In this document: piece after piece, positions 8,799 through 18,420 of the stretch
Numbering within the stretch: position 1 is the stretch's first letter
How the letters are laid out: the number at the start of each line of letters is the position of its first letter
NCBI RefSeq assembly: GCF_030165005.1
Contig: NZ_JASNNW010000004.1
Span: 62,001-126,000, forward strand
Direction: 5' to 3'
Length of the DNA: 64,000 bases
Origin: Blastococcus capsensis
Lineage (GTDB): Bacteria > Actinomycetota > Actinomycetes > Mycobacteriales > Geodermatophilaceae
Notes under the pieces: generated by a model
Seen by the model: the letters and a program-made list of their open reading frames with translations, nothing else
The model's database searches: none
Told to the model about the DNA's origin: nothing
Program-made: the position numbers and the translations under genes

Positions 8799-9785
8799 TC
8801 AGGCCTGCGGGGTGAGCCCTCGGGCCTCGATCGCCTGCTGGTACAGCCGGCCGGCGCGGTAGGAGCTGCGCACCAGCGGGCCCGCGAGCACGCCCGGGAA
8901 GCCGATCTCCTCGGCGTCCTTCTGGAACTGGACGAACTCGTCGGGCTTGACCCACCGCACGACGGGGTGGTGCCGCGGCGAGGGCCGCAGGTACTGGGTG
9001 ATCGTGAGCAGGTCGCAGCCGGCGTCGTGCAGGGCCTGCATCGTCTCGACGACCTCGTGCGGTTCCTCGCCCATGCCCAGGATCAGGTTGGACTTGGTGA
9101 CCAGGCCGGCCTCGCGGGCCGCGGTGATGACCGCCAGCGAGCGATCGAACCGGAAACCCGGGCGGATGCGCTTGAAGATCCGGGGCACCGTCTCGACGTT
9201 GTGGGCGAGCACCTCGGGCCGCGAGGAGAAGACCTCGGCGAGCTGGTCGGGGTCGGCGTTGAAGTCGGGGATGAGCAGCTCGACGCCACATCCAGGGAGC
9301 TGGGCGTGGATCTGGCGGACCGTCTCGGCGTAGAGCCAGGCGCCGCCGTCCGGCAGGTCGTCGCGGGCGACGCCGGTGACGGTCGCATACCTCAGGCCCA
9401 TGGTGGCGACGCTCTCGGCGACCCGGCGCGGCTCGTCGGCGTCGAACTCGGCCGGCTTGCCGGTGTCGATCTGGCAGAAGTCGCAGCGCCGGGTGCACTG
9501 GTCGCCCCCGATGAGGAAGGTGGCCTCCCGGTCCTCCCAGCACTCGTAGATGTTGGGGCAGCCGGCTTCCTCGCAGACGGTGTGCAGGCCCTCACGGCGC
9601 ACCAGTGACTTGAGCTCGGTGTACTCGGGGCCGGTCTTGAGCCGGGTCTTGATCCACTCGGGCTTGCGCTCGATGGGGACCTGGCTGTTGCGCACCTCGA
9701 GGCGCAGCAATTTGCGGCCGGCGGGCTCGATCCGGGAGTCCTCGACAGGGGACTGCTCAGGGATCCTCGGCGGCGCCTCGCTCAT
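8799..9785 (-). CDS. lipA: Lipoyl synthase
   Basis: A 328-residue radical-SAM enzyme that inserts two sulfur atoms into the octanoyl group on lipoyl domains. Both cluster motifs are intact: the auxiliary [12 protein letters not shown] (Cx4Cx5C) and the radical-[11 protein letters not shown] (Cx3Cx2C). The C-terminal RSSYRAG motif carries the serine ligand. ATG 9785 is preferred over GTG 9794 because TACCGT (9798-9793) ends exactly 7 nt before it. Its partner lipB lies 8 kb away at 17758, separated by an insertion that includes leuS, whereas in mycobacteria the two are neighbours. Client E2 and glycine-cleavage genes are within 20 kb. Confidence 0.97.
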   Translation of the reverse strand: MSEAPPRIPEQSPVEDSRIEPAGRKLLRLEVRNSQVPIERKPEWIKTRLKTGPEYTELKSLVRREGLHTVCEEAGCPNIYECWEDREATFLIGGDQCTRRCDFCQIDTGKPAEFDADEPRRVAESVATMGLRYATVTGVARDDLPDGGAWLYAETVRQIHAQLPGCGVELLIPDFNADPDQLAEVFSSRPEVLAHNVETVPRIFKRIRPGFRFDRSLAVITAAREAGLVTKSNLILGMGEEPHEVVETMQALHDAGCDLLTITQYLRPSPRHHPVVRWVKPDEFVQFQKDAEEIGFPGVLAGPLVRSSYRAGRLYQQAIEARGLTPQA

Positions 9786-9810
9786 GATCCCCACGGTACT
9801 CGCGCAGACA

Positions 9811-9846
9811 CCACCGCCCCCGTCGCGACGGCGACGGGGGCGGTGG
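9811..9846. terminator. Hairpin terminator downstream of the helical membrane protein gene
   Basis: A perfect 16-bp stem (CCACCGCCCCCGTCGC) with a GACG loop lies between the stop at 9865 and the lipA promoter, insulating lipA from upstream transcription. Confidence 0.7.
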
Positions 9847-9864
9847 TGGTGCTGCTACGGGCGG

Positions 9865-10920
9865 TCAGACCTGCTTGTCGGCCGGTCCCGCGGTCGGGCC
9901 GGCGTCCGAGCCGCCGCCGCTGGAGAACGGCTCGGGGGCGTCGGTGCCGTTGACGGTGGCGTCGTCGGGACCATCGCCGTCGACCAGCTGGGCGTCACGG
10001 ACTCCCATGTCGGACTCGGCCGGCGCGGAGTCGCTGGTCTGCGACGCCGTGGAGACGGTCTTGCCTGAGGTGCTGTCGGAACTGGGCACGGGGTCCTCTC
10101 GGTAGCTGGGCACCGGGCCGTCCCCGGCCGGTGCGGGCGTCCACGCGTCGGCCTTCTTGCGCCGCAGCAGGACGAACACAGCGGTACCCACGGCCAGGAG
10201 GGCGAACACCCACGGCCAGCGCGTCGGCTCGGGCTCCTGCCGGCGCTGCACCGTCCTGGCAGTCGCGAGCGCCGCCTTCTCGAACTCACGGTGCTTCTTG
10301 CCGGCCTTCTTGCGCGCCTTCTTCGCCGCCTTGCGGGCCTTGCGCGAGGACTCCGCCGCCGCGGCGGCGAACTCCGCCCGACGGGCGTCGAGCTCGCAGC
10401 GGGCGCTGTCCACCCCGGCGATCAGGGTCCCGCGGGCGCTCTCCAACGCCGGCGACACGGCCTCGCGGGCCGCGGTGACCCGAGGCATGGCGTAGGACAG
10501 CGCCGCGATCTGGGCCGCGGTCAGCCGGGGCGCGAGTTCGTCCCGGTACGCCTTCTGCGCCGCCCCGCGGGCCGCCTCCACACGAGGGGCGACGTCGGCG
10601 GCAGCCCGTGCGGCGGCCAGCTGCGCCGCGGTGATCCGCGGGGCAGCGGCCTCACGGGCGGCATCCACCCGCGGGCCGATCGCGTCGCGGGCGGCCTCCA
10701 CGCGGCCGCCCAGGTTCTCCCGAGCGGTGGCCACCGCCGGCGCGGTCACCCCCACAGCGGCGGCCACCTTGGGGGCGACGGCCCGCTGGGCCGCCTCCAC
10801 GTGCGGAGCCAGTTGTTCGGCGGCGGCGCGACCGGCCTCGGTCACCGCCGTCCCCAGGTGGGCGAGGCCCTCCTGTACTTCGGCGCTGATGATCTCGCCG
10901 CGCGTCTTCTTGTGGAACAC
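9865..10920 (-). CDS. Long-helix (apolipoprotein-like) protein with C-terminal membrane anchor
   Basis: A 351-residue protein that I cannot assign to a known function. Residues ~10-255 are repetitive amphipathic helix with units such as PRVEAAR, PRITAAQ and PRLTAAQ recurring every 10-22 residues with a proline at the start of each unit, like apolipoprotein A or spectrin-like lipid-binding helices. A Lys/Ala-rich stretch (RKARKAAKKARKKAGKK) precedes one membrane helix (about WPWVFALLAVGTAVFVLL), then RRKK and a ~90-residue disordered acidic tail. GTG 10920 is set by a GGAGGTG ribosome site. Topology and sequence suggest a membrane-tethered filamentous or lipid-contact protein. Confidence 0.7.
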   Translation of the reverse strand: MFHKKTRGEIISAEVQEGLAHLGTAVTEAGRAAAEQLAPHVEAAQRAVAPKVAAAVGVTAPAVATARENLGGRVEAARDAIGPRVDAAREAAAPRITAAQLAAARAAADVAPRVEAARGAAQKAYRDELAPRLTAAQIAALSYAMPRVTAAREAVSPALESARGTLIAGVDSARCELDARRAEFAAAAAESSRKARKAAKKARKKAGKKHREFEKAALATARTVQRRQEPEPTRWPWVFALLAVGTAVFVLLRRKKADAWTPAPAGDGPVPSYREDPVPSSDSTSGKTVSTASQTSDSAPAESDMGVRDAQLVDGDGPDDATVNGTDAPEPFSSGGGSDAGPTAGPADKQV

Positions 10921-11037
10921 GTGCTGCACCTCCGAGTTGATCGTCTGGCGGTCATCCTGCCCGCTCCGGCGTCCCCGCACACCCTGAACCGAGCGGCGGC
11001 TGCATACACCGACGTGGTCGGCGGTTACCTTCCGGCG

Positions 11038-11967
11038 GTGCAGCTGCGCATCTTCACCGAGCCCCAGATGGGCGCCACCTACGACGACCTGCTGGCCGTC
11101 GCCCGGCGCACCGAGGAGACCGGCTTCGACGCCTTCTTCCGCTCCGACCACTACCTGACGATGGGTGGCGACGGGCTGCCCGGGCCCACGGACGCGTGGA
11201 TCACCCTCGCCGGGCTCGCCCGGGAGACCAGCCGGGTCCGGCTGGGCACGCTGATGACCGCGGGAACCTTCCGGCTGCCCGGCCCCCTGGCGATCTCCGT
11301 CGCCCAGGTCGACCGGATGAGCGGCGGCCGGGTCGAGCTGGGCATCGGCTTGGGCTGGTTCGAGCAGGAGCACAGCGCCTACGGCATCCCCTTCCCGCCG
11401 CTGGGCGAGCGGTTCGACCGCTACGAGGAGCAGCTCGCCGTCATCACCGGGCTGTGGAACACCCCGCTCGGGGAGAGCTTCGACTTCGACGGCCGCCACT
11501 ACCAGCTCGCCGGTTCGCCGGCGCTGCCGAAACCGGTGCAGGACGGTGGCATCCCGGTGCTGATCGGTGGCCGGGGGAAGCAGCGCACCCCGCGCCTGGC
11601 CGCCCGGTACGCGGCGGAGTTCAACGTGCCGTTCATGGCCGCCGAGGAGAACGCCCGGCTCTTCGCCGGCGTCCGGGAGGCCTGCGAGGAGACCGGTCGA
11701 GACCCGTCGTCCCTGGTGTACAGCTCGGCGCTGGTGGTCTGCGTCGGCAAGGACGAGGCCGAGCTCGCCCGCCGGGCCGCCGCCATCGGCCGCGACGTCG
11801 ACGAGCTGCGCCGGCACGGGGTCGCCGGCACGCCCGCCGAGGCGGTCGACGTCCTGGGTCGGTACGCCGAGGCCGGAGCGCAGCGGGTGTACCTGCAGGT
11901 GCTCGACCTCGCCGACCTGGACCACCTGGACCTGGTGGCGGGCGAGGTGGCGCCGCAGCTGCGCTGA
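11038..11967 (+). CDS. LLM-class (probably F420-dependent) oxidoreductase
   Basis: A 309-residue TIM-barrel protein of the luciferase-like monooxygenase class, TIGR03560-type F420-dependent group. Seen are AFFRSDHY near residue 37, RLGTLMTAGTFRLPG, and the signature ELGIGLGWFEQEHSAYGIPFP. The substrate is unknown, and use of F420 rather than FMN is inferred from the subfamily. GTG 11038 follows TACCTT (11026-11031) by 6 nt, suggesting a leaderless mRNA. It converges on the GGDEF-EAL gene with only 10 bases between stops and no room for a separate terminator. Confidence 0.85.
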   Translation: MQLRIFTEPQMGATYDDLLAVARRTEETGFDAFFRSDHYLTMGGDGLPGPTDAWITLAGLARETSRVRLGTLMTAGTFRLPGPLAISVAQVDRMSGGRVELGIGLGWFEQEHSAYGIPFPPLGERFDRYEEQLAVITGLWNTPLGESFDFDGRHYQLAGSPALPKPVQDGGIPVLIGGRGKQRTPRLAARYAAEFNVPFMAAEENARLFAGVREACEETGRDPSSLVYSSALVVCVGKDEAELARRAAAIGRDVDELRRHGVAGTPAEAVDVLGRYAEAGAQRVYLQVLDLADLDHLDLVAGEVAPQLR

Positions 11968-11977
11968 CGGCTCCGAC

Positions 11978-14293
11978 TCAGTACCGGGCCGAACGTTCCG
12001 GGTCCAGCAGCGGGTGCTGCGGACGCTCGAGCCAGTGCAGGAAGTCCCCGACCGGCATCGGCCGGGCGATCGCGTAGCCCTGGGCGACGTCACAGCCCAG
12101 CCGGCCCAGGGCGGCACAGCTCGCGGCGTCCTCGACCCCCTCCGCGACCAGTCGGAGCCCGAGGTCGTGCGCCAGGGCCACGGTGTGCCGCACGATCGCG
12201 CTGGCGCGCCGGTCGCTGACCACGTCGGCGGTCAAGCTCCGGTCGAGCTTGAGCTCGTCGGCCGGCAGGTGCCGCAGGTAGGCCAGCGAGCTGTACCCGG
12301 TCCCGTAGTCGTCGATCGAGGTCCGGACGCCGAGCCCGCGCAGCTCGGCGAGCACCTGGCGACCGCGTTCCGGATCAGCCATGAGGGTGTCCTCGACCAG
12401 TTCGAGGGTCAGCGCCTCGGCCGGCAGGCCGTGCCGGTGCAGGGCCGCGGCCACCTTGCCGGGCAGGTCGAGGTCGTTGACGTTGGCGGCCGACAGGTTG
12501 ACCGAGACCGGGACGGCGCCGGTGGACCACCAGAGCTCCGCCGCGGTCAGGGCCAGCTCGAGGACCTTGTCGGTCAGGGGTCGCATCAGGCCGGCCTGCT
12601 CGGCGGCGGGCAGCAGGTCGGCGGGGGAGAGCAGTCCGCGGATCGGGTGCTGCCACCGGACCAGGGCTTCCACGCCCACCACCCGACCGTCGGCGAAACC
12701 GACCTGCGGCTGCAGGTGGACCAGCAGCTCGTCGCCGTGGAGCGCCGCGCGCAGCTCCTCCATCGTCCGCAGCCGGTCGCCGCTGCCGCCGTGGGGATCG
12801 GGGACGTAGACGTGCACCCCCTCCCGCGCGGCCTTCGCCGCGTACATTGCGACGTCGGCGCAGCGCAGCAACTCCTGGAACGTCGCAGCCGGGACCGGTG
12901 CGGTGGCCACGCCGATGCTCACGCCGACGTGCAGCCGGATGTCCTCGACGGGGAACGGCTGGAGCATCAGCGCGCGCAGTCGCTCGGCGCGGGCGTGTGC
13001 CTCGTCGAGGGAGGCCTCCGGCAGCAGGACGGCGAACTCGTCGCCGCCCAGCCGGGCCAGCATCTCCCCGGTCCGCAGAGCGGGCAGCAACCGCGGGCCG
13101 ACCTGGCGCAGCAGCTGGTCGCCTGCGGTGTGGCCGAGACTGTCGTTGACCTCCTTGAAGCCGTCGAGGTCCAGGAGCAGCAGAGCCGCCGGGCGCGGGG
13201 CCGAGGCGGAGACGAGGACCTGTTCGGCCTTCTCCAGCAGTGCCCGGCGGTTGGCCAGCCCGGTGAGTTCGTCGGTCCGGGCCTGCTGCTCGACCTCGTG
13301 GAACGCTCGCACCTCCCGGAAGGTGACCGCCGTCCGAGCCAGCGCGGCCAGCGCGCAGCCGATCGCCGTCCAGGCAGCGGCGGGCGGCAACGCATCGCCC
13401 CAGCCCACTGCCAGCACCAGCAGGCCGGCGGTCTGGGCGGCCAGTGGGAGGGCGAGCAGCCGCCAGCCCACGCGCGCCCGCCCGTCGGTCGCGCGATTCT
13501 CGGCCGGCGCCGAGCCGGGGAGGGAGTCCGGCCGGGCGCTGTGTGCGGCCAGCGCCGTCAACGCGATCCCGGTCAGCCAGGCGAGCTCCAGCGGGTCGCC
13601 GTCCGCGGCGGTGCCGTGCACGGTGGCCCAGAAGAACAGCAGGTCCCCGAGGAGCACGAAGCCCATGGCCGCGGTGGAGAGCAGCAGCGTGCGGTCGACG
13701 TTCACCCCGAGGATCGCCCCGACGGCGACCAGCGTCGCCATGAGGACGACGTCGGCGGCCGGCCAGGCCAGCTGCGCCATCGGCAGCAGGACGCCGCTGG
13801 ATCCGTCGAGGTACGGCCCGAGGAGGAACGCGACCCCCACGGACACGGTGCCCAGAGCGCCGATCAGGCCGTCCAGCCAGGTGCTCGGGTGGAACCGCGG
13901 CACCCGGGCGCGGATGAAGCCGAACAGCGTTCCGTAGAGGCAGAGGTAGGCGGCGGACGAGAAGCCGTAGGCGCCGTAGAGCAGGACGTCGGAGTCCGGA
14001 GCCTGTGCGGCGGCCGTGCGGAGGGCGTTGGACGGGATGCTCAGCAGCAGCCCCACGGCCAGCGACCGCCAGGCGGTGCGCTCCGGTGGGATGCGGGCGG
14101 CGGCCAGCCAGCACGCGGCGGCCGCCGGGAGGTACGGAAGGTTGTAGGCGACCAGGGCGTGGAGGTCGGTCCACAGCGAGCCGGCGGGTCGGTGGACCAG
14201 GCCGGCGGCGAACGCGGCGACCAGGGCGACCGTGAGTGCCAGCAGCCGCCCGGAGGCGGAGGTGCTGGCTCCCCGCGTCGCCCACTGCGCCAT
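11978..14293 (-). CDS. Membrane GGDEF-EAL cyclic-di-GMP signalling protein
   Basis: A 771-residue protein. About nine hydrophobic helices span residues 15-330 as an uncharacterised membrane sensor. The GGDEF domain (about 345-510) has an intact LGGDEF active site, so diguanylate cyclase activity is possible; the inhibitory site reads RTGE instead of RxxD. The EAL domain (about 520-765) keeps EAL, NLS, DDYGTGYSS, KLDRS and AEGVE, so phosphodiesterase activity is expected. Both activities may be present. ATG 14293 follows AGGAGGTGGGG. It lies in the segment inserted between lipA and lipB relative to mycobacteria. Confidence 0.95.
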   Translation of the reverse strand: MAQWATRGASTSASGRLLALTVALVAAFAAGLVHRPAGSLWTDLHALVAYNLPYLPAAAACWLAAARIPPERTAWRSLAVGLLLSIPSNALRTAAAQAPDSDVLLYGAYGFSSAAYLCLYGTLFGFIRARVPRFHPSTWLDGLIGALGTVSVGVAFLLGPYLDGSSGVLLPMAQLAWPAADVVLMATLVAVGAILGVNVDRTLLLSTAAMGFVLLGDLLFFWATVHGTAADGDPLELAWLTGIALTALAAHSARPDSLPGSAPAENRATDGRARVGWRLLALPLAAQTAGLLVLAVGWGDALPPAAAWTAIGCALAALARTAVTFREVRAFHEVEQQARTDELTGLANRRALLEKAEQVLVSASAPRPAALLLLDLDGFKEVNDSLGHTAGDQLLRQVGPRLLPALRTGEMLARLGGDEFAVLLPEASLDEAHARAERLRALMLQPFPVEDIRLHVGVSIGVATAPVPAATFQELLRCADVAMYAAKAAREGVHVYVPDPHGGSGDRLRTMEELRAALHGDELLVHLQPQVGFADGRVVGVEALVRWQHPIRGLLSPADLLPAAEQAGLMRPLTDKVLELALTAAELWWSTGAVPVSVNLSAANVNDLDLPGKVAAALHRHGLPAEALTLELVEDTLMADPERGRQVLAELRGLGVRTSIDDYGTGYSSLAYLRHLPADELKLDRSLTADVVSDRRASAIVRHTVALAHDLGLRLVAEGVEDAASCAALGRLGCDVAQGYAIARPMPVGDFLHWLERPQHPLLDPERSARY

Positions 14294-14411
14294 CCCCACC
14301 TCCTGCAGATCGGATCCGGGAGCTCACGGCTGCACCGCAGGCAGCGCCGAACCGCTCGTACGAGGGAGGCGGGCGCCGGGCGTACCACGCCCTCGCTGTG
14401 CGGGCCCGGAG

Positions 14412-14511
14412 TAGGCTCTCACCGTGACCGGGCGGCTTCCTGCTTCACCGGCCGTGCTGATCTGAGACGTCCAGACAGCACGGCGACCCCTCCTGCGTGA
14501 GGGGTTTTCTT
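14412..14511 (+). promoter_or_regulatory. leuS leader: promoter, leader ORF and attenuator-like terminator
   Basis: TAGGCT (14412-14417) is a -10 box 6 nt before a 13-codon ORF. The end of that ORF (GCCGTGCT, 14451-14458) can pair with AGCACGGC (14477-14484). Next comes a U-tailed terminator: CCCCTC (14487-14492), GAGGGG (14499-14504), then TTTTCTT. This is the only hairpin I found here with a clear T-tract. The arrangement suggests transcription attenuation of leuS, but an alternative antiterminator pairing was not demonstrated. Confidence 0.55.
14424..14465 (+). CDS. Possible leuS leader peptide (13 aa)
   Basis: GTG start placed 6 nt after a -10 box; the peptide reads MTGRLPASPAVLI. It has leucine codons CTT at position 5 and CTG at position 12, with the stop codon just before the downstream hairpin strand. 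There is no run of leucine codons, so control by leucine starvation is only a hypothesis. Confidence 0.35.
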   Translation: MTGRLPASPAVLI

Positions 14512-14565
14512 ATGTCCGCCGTCGGTACCGCACCACTGCATGGGACCCGGGAGCACCAGCGATGA
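14512..14565 (+). CDS. Possible second upstream ORF overlapping leuS (17 aa)
   Basis: ATG at 14512 follows GAGGGG, which is also the 3' arm of the terminator hairpin. The frame ends in TGA at 14563-14565, overlapping the leuS ATG as ATGA. This could couple leuS translation to leader read-through. There is no similarity evidence, so it may be fortuitous. Confidence 0.25.
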   Translation: MSAVGTAPLHGTREHQR

Positions 14566-17480
14566 GCCAGACCGCCGACCAGCCGAACGTCGAGCAGGCG
14601 CCGGGTGACGTGCCGCCGCACCGGTACACGCCGGCGCTCGCGCAGCGCATCGAGCTGGCCTGGCAGGACCGGTGGGCGGCCGAGGGCACCTTCCACACGC
14701 CCAACCCTGTCGGCCGGCTGAGCGCGGGCTTCGAGAGGGTCGCCGACCGGCCCAAGTACTTCGCCATGGACATGTTCCCGTACCCGTCGGGCGCCGGGCT
14801 GCACGTCGGGCACCCGCTGGGCTACCTCGGCACCGACGTGACCAGCCGGTTCCGCCGCATGGACGGCGACAACGTCCTGCATCCCATGGGCTACGACGCC
14901 TTCGGCCTGCCCGCCGAGCAGTACGCCGTCCAGACCGGCCAGCACCCGCGGATCACCACCGAGGCGAACATCGCTGCCATCCGGGCGCAGCTGCGCCGCC
15001 TGGGCGTCGACCACGACGACCGCCGCAGCTTCGCCACGATCGACCCGGCGTACTACAAGTGGACCCAGTGGATCTTCCTGCAGATCTTCGGGTCCTGGTT
15101 CGACGCGGACGCGGGCCGGGCGCGCCGGATCGAGGAGCTGGTCGCCGAGCTGGACGCCGGCACCCGCGAGCCGGGTGAGGGCACCAACCCGTACGACCGC
15201 CCCTGGGCGGTGCTGGGTGCGGCGGAGCGCGGCGTCGTCGTCGACGCGCACCGGCTCGCCTACCTGCACGAGGCGCCGGTCAACTGGTGCCCCGGACTGG
15301 GCACCGTGCTGTCGAACGAGGAGGTCACCCCCGACGGGCGCTCCGAGCGGGGCAACTTCCCGGTGTTCCGGCGCCCGCTCAAGCAGTGGATGATGCGGAT
15401 CACCGCCTACGCCGACCGGCTGCTCGACGACCTGGACCGGCTGGACTGGTCGGACTCCCTGAAGCTGATGCAGCGCAACTGGATCGGCCGCTCCACCGGT
15501 GCGCGGATCCGGTTCGCTGCTGGGGCGGTGGGGCGGCCTGGAGGCGCAGCGGAGACGATCGAGGTCTTCACGACGCGGCCCGACACCCTGTTCGGGGCCA
15601 CCTACATGGTGCTGGCTCCGGAGCACCCACTGGTCGAGGCCCTGACCGCCGACGCCTGGCCCGAGGGCGCCGACCCCCGGTGGACCGGGGGCCTGGCGAC
15701 GCCGGCGGAGGCCGTCCGCGCCTACCAGCGGCAGGCCTCCCGCCGGTCCGAGCTGGACCGCCAGGACGCCGGCCGGGAGAAGACCGGCGTCTGGCTGGGG
15801 GTGACCGCAGTCAACCCCGTCGACGGCCGGGAGCTGCCCGTCTTCATCGCCGACTACGTGCTCACCGGCTACGGCACCGGCGCGATCATGGCCGTGCCGG
15901 GAGAGGACCAGCGGGACTGGGACTTCGCCCGGGCCTTCGGCCTGGGCATCGTGCCGACGGTCGAGCGGCCGGCCGGCTTCGACGACAGCAGCGGCGCCTA
16001 CACCGGCCCCGGCCGGATGATCAACTCGTCGAACGAAGAGATCTCGCTGGACGGGCTGGACAAGGCGACGGCGATCGCCACGGTCACCGACTGGCTGGTG
16101 CGGCGGGGCGCGGGCGAGGCCACCACCACCTACAAGCTGCGGGACTGGCTGTTCAGCCGGCAGCGCTACTGGGGCGAGCCGTTCCCGATCGTCTACGACG
16201 AGCACGACCGGCCTGTCGCGGTGCCCGAGTCCCTGCTCCCGGTGCTGCTGCCCGAGGTGGACGACTACTCGCCCAAGACGTTCTCCGACGACGACGCCGA
16301 CTCCGCCCCGGAGCCGCCGCTGTCGCGGGCCACCGAGTGGACGACGGTCGAGCTCGACCTGGGCGACGGCGTGCAGAAGTACCGCCGCGAGACCAACACG
16401 ATGCCCAACTGGGCGGGCTCCTGCTGGTACTACCTGCGCTACCTCGACCCCGGCGACGACACCCAGATGGTGGACCCGGAGCTGGAGCGCTACTGGATGG
16501 GCCCGCGCGGCGAGGGCGACGTCGGCGGTGTCGACCTCTACGTCGGCGGTGTCGAGCACGCGGTCCTGCACCTGCTGTACGCGCGGTTCTGGCACAAGGT
16601 GCTGCACGACCTGGGGTACGTGTCCAGCGAGGAGCCGTTCCGCCGGCTGGTCAACCAGGGCTACATCTCCGCCTACGCCTACACCGACGAGCGCGGCTTC
16701 TACGTGCCCGCGGCCGACGTGGAGGAGAAGGACGGCAGGTTCTTCTACGAGGGGGAGCCGGTCAACCGCGAGTACGGGAAGATCGGCAAGAGCCTGAAGA
16801 ACATGGTCACGCCGGACGAGATGATCGGCGCCTACGGAGCGGACACGTTCCGGGTCTACGAGATGTCGACCGGCCCGCTGGAGCAGTCCCGGCCGTGGGA
16901 GACCAAGGCCGTCGTCGGTTCCCAGCGGTTGCTGCAGCGGATCTGGCGGGTCGTCGTCGACGAGCAGACCGGTGCGGTCCGCGCCTCCGACGCCGAGCCG
17001 GCCGAGGAGACGCTGCGGGCGCTGCACAAGGCGATCGACGGCGTGCGTGACGGCTACGCGACCCTGCGGTTCAACATCGCGATCGCCCGGATCACCGAGC
17101 TGACCAACCACCTGACTCAGGTCCACGGCGCCGACACCCCCGTGTCCCGGGCGGTGGCCGAGCCGCTGGTGCTGCTGGTGGCTCCGCTGGCCCCGCACCT
17201 GGCCGAGGAACTGTGGTCGCGCCTCGGGCACGACGAGTCGACGGCCTGGACGCCGTTCCCCCAGGCCGACGAGCGCTGGCTGGTGGAGGACACCGTGCAG
17301 GTCGCCGTCCAGGTGAACGGCAAGGTGCGGTCGCAGGTGACGGTGCCGGCCGGCGCCGACGCGGCGGCGCTGGAGGCCGCTGCGCGGGCCGACGAGAAGA
17401 TCGCCGGCTACCTCGAGGGGGCCACGATCCGCCGCGTCGTCGCCGTCCCCGGCCGGCTGGTCAACTTCGTCCTCGGCTGA
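14562..17480 (+). CDS. leuS: Leucyl-tRNA synthetase
   Basis: A 972-residue class Ia synthetase that charges tRNA-Leu. The HIGH motif is [16 protein letters not shown] and the KMSKS motif is KIGKSLKN, the form common in actinobacteria. The CP1 editing domain lies between, with the threonine-rich [20 protein letters not shown] block and the conserved [12 protein letters not shown] segment. The C-terminal anticodon-binding region ends in VNFVLG. The length matches the family. ATG 14562 follows CCGGGAG, and an attenuator-like leader precedes it. The gene is not part of the mycobacterial gene order at this locus, so it was relocated here. Confidence 0.97.
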   Translation: MSQTADQPNVEQAPGDVPPHRYTPALAQRIELAWQDRWAAEGTFHTPNPVGRLSAGFERVADRPKYFAMDMFPYPSGAGLHVGHPLGYLGTDVTSRFRRMDGDNVLHPMGYDAFGLPAEQYAVQTGQHPRITTEANIAAIRAQLRRLGVDHDDRRSFATIDPAYYKWTQWIFLQIFGSWFDADAGRARRIEELVAELDAGTREPGEGTNPYDRPWAVLGAAERGVVVDAHRLAYLHEAPVNWCPGLGTVLSNEEVTPDGRSERGNFPVFRRPLKQWMMRITAYADRLLDDLDRLDWSDSLKLMQRNWIGRSTGARIRFAAGAVGRPGGAAETIEVFTTRPDTLFGATYMVLAPEHPLVEALTADAWPEGADPRWTGGLATPAEAVRAYQRQASRRSELDRQDAGREKTGVWLGVTAVNPVDGRELPVFIADYVLTGYGTGAIMAVPGEDQRDWDFARAFGLGIVPTVERPAGFDDSSGAYTGPGRMINSSNEEISLDGLDKATAIATVTDWLVRRGAGEATTTYKLRDWLFSRQRYWGEPFPIVYDEHDRPVAVPESLLPVLLPEVDDYSPKTFSDDDADSAPEPPLSRATEWTTVELDLGDGVQKYRRETNTMPNWAGSCWYYLRYLDPGDDTQMVDPELERYWMGPRGEGDVGGVDLYVGGVEHAVLHLLYARFWHKVLHDLGYVSSEEPFRRLVNQGYISAYAYTDERGFYVPAADVEEKDGRFFYEGEPVNREYGKIGKSLKNMVTPDEMIGAYGADTFRVYEMSTGPLEQSRPWETKAVVGSQRLLQRIWRVVVDEQTGAVRASDAEPAEETLRALHKAIDGVRDGYATLRFNIAIARITELTNHLTQVHGADTPVSRAVAEPLVLLVAPLAPHLAEELWSRLGHDESTAWTPFPQADERWLVEDTVQVAVQVNGKVRSQVTVPAGADAAALEAAARADEKIAGYLEGATIRRVVAVPGRLVNFVLG

Positions 17481-17488
17481 GCCCGCCC

Positions 17489-17529
17489 TGCCGGTGGGCG
17501 GTGCAGCCGCGCCGCGCCGCCCACCGGCA
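17489..17529 (+). terminator. leuS terminator
   Basis: A 13-bp stem (TGCCGGTGGGCGG and its complement at 17517-17529) with a 15-nt loop starts 9 nt after the leuS stop codon. Confidence 0.65.
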
Positions 17530-17539
17530 CGCGGGACCG

Positions 17540-17691
17540 TCAGGACTCCGCGTGCTTGCCGCCTTCCCAGCCGGCATCCTGCAGGTGGTCGGCGGCCCAG
17601 GCCAGCGGCGAGCGCTCGAGCTGTCCACGGCACGGAAGGTGTCCTCGTACTGCGGCAGCGACTCGCGCGGCAACGGCTCGGTCCTGGGCAT
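17540..17691 (-). pseudogene. Small conserved-looking protein, single-base frameshift
   Basis: ATG 17691 has an excellent ribosome site (GAGGAGG, 6-nt spacer) and codes for MPRTEPLPRESLPQYEDTFR. After about 17625 the coding-like frame changes: LERSPLAWAADHLQDAGWEG, ending in GKHAES and a TGA at 17542-17540. The 152-base span is one short of a multiple of three. Adding one C at GACAG (about 17617) would join the two parts into a 50-residue acidic protein. This is either a real frameshift or a sequence error. Function unknown. It sits between leuS and lipB. Confidence 0.55.
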
Positions 17692-17757
17692 GGCGGTCCT
17701 CCTCGGGGGCGGAGGATCCACCTGAGCGCTAAGACATCCGCGATCCGGGCGGAACCG

Positions 17758-18420
17758 CTAGCGCGCCGCGGCGGTCTCGCCGACGGTGAGGACGGCGCGC
17801 ATCGCAGCCGCGACGGGCCCGACGGCCTCAGCGGTGGTGATCGGGCCGCCCAGCTCCGCCGACAGCGACGTGACTCCGGCGTCAGGGATCCCGCAGGGGA
17901 TCATGTTGCTGAACGCGGTCATGTCCGGGTCGCAGTTGAGCGCGAAGCCGTGCATCGTGACGCCGCGGGCGACCCGGACCCCGATCGCGGCGACCTTCCG
18001 CTCCGGACGGGAGCCGGAGCCCGGTGCGTCGGCGGCCACCCAGACGCCACTGCGGCCCTCGACCCGGCCGGTGGTCAGACCGAACCCCGCGCAGACCTCG
18101 ATCAGCGCCTCCTCGAGCCGGCGCACGTAGGCGACCACGTCGACCGGGTCGGGCAGCGCGACGATCGGGTAGCCCACCAGCTGGCCCGGCCCGTGCCAGG
18201 TGATCTTGCCGCCGCGGTCGACGTCGATGACCGGCGTGCCGTCGAACGGCCGCTCGTGCGGCTCGGTGCGCCGGCCGGCGGTGTAGACCGACGGATGCTC
18301 GAGCAGCAGCAGGGTGTCGGGAATCTCGCCGGCCACCCGCTGGGCGTGCAGCTCCCGCTGCCGGTCCCAGGCCTCCTCGTAGGGAACGGTCCCGGCGCGC
18401 ACCACCCGCAGTTCGCTCAC
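17758..18420 (-). CDS. lipB: Octanoyl-ACP:protein N-octanoyltransferase
   Basis: A 220-residue enzyme that moves octanoate from acyl carrier protein to lipoyl-domain lysines, the first step of lipoate synthesis before LipA. Motifs seen: [40 protein letters not shown] with the catalytic lysine, HGFALNC, and the catalytic Cys in MIPCGI. GTG 18420 is fixed by the family N-terminus and by TAGGCT (18433-18428) ending 7 nt upstream, a leaderless arrangement. A stop codon of the upstream frameshifted ORF overlaps this start as GTGA. Confidence 0.96.
   Translation of the reverse strand: MSELRVVRAGTVPYEEAWDRQRELHAQRVAGEIPDTLLLLEHPSVYTAGRRTEPHERPFDGTPVIDVDRGGKITWHGPGQLVGYPIVALPDPVDVVAYVRRLEEALIEVCAGFGLTTGRVEGRSGVWVAADAPGSGSRPERKVAAIGVRVARGVTMHGFALNCDPDMTAFSNMIPCGIPDAGVTSLSAELGGPITTAEAVGPVAAAMRAVLTVGETAAAR

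Noticed and set aside
10291-11037. Plus-strand extension of the LLM oxidoreductase frame
   Set aside because: It lies antisense to the helical membrane protein gene; homology and the leaderless promoter place the start at 11038.
16783-16806. KIGKS in place of KMSKS in leuS
   Set aside because: This form is common in actinobacterial leucyl-tRNA synthetases and does not indicate loss of function.
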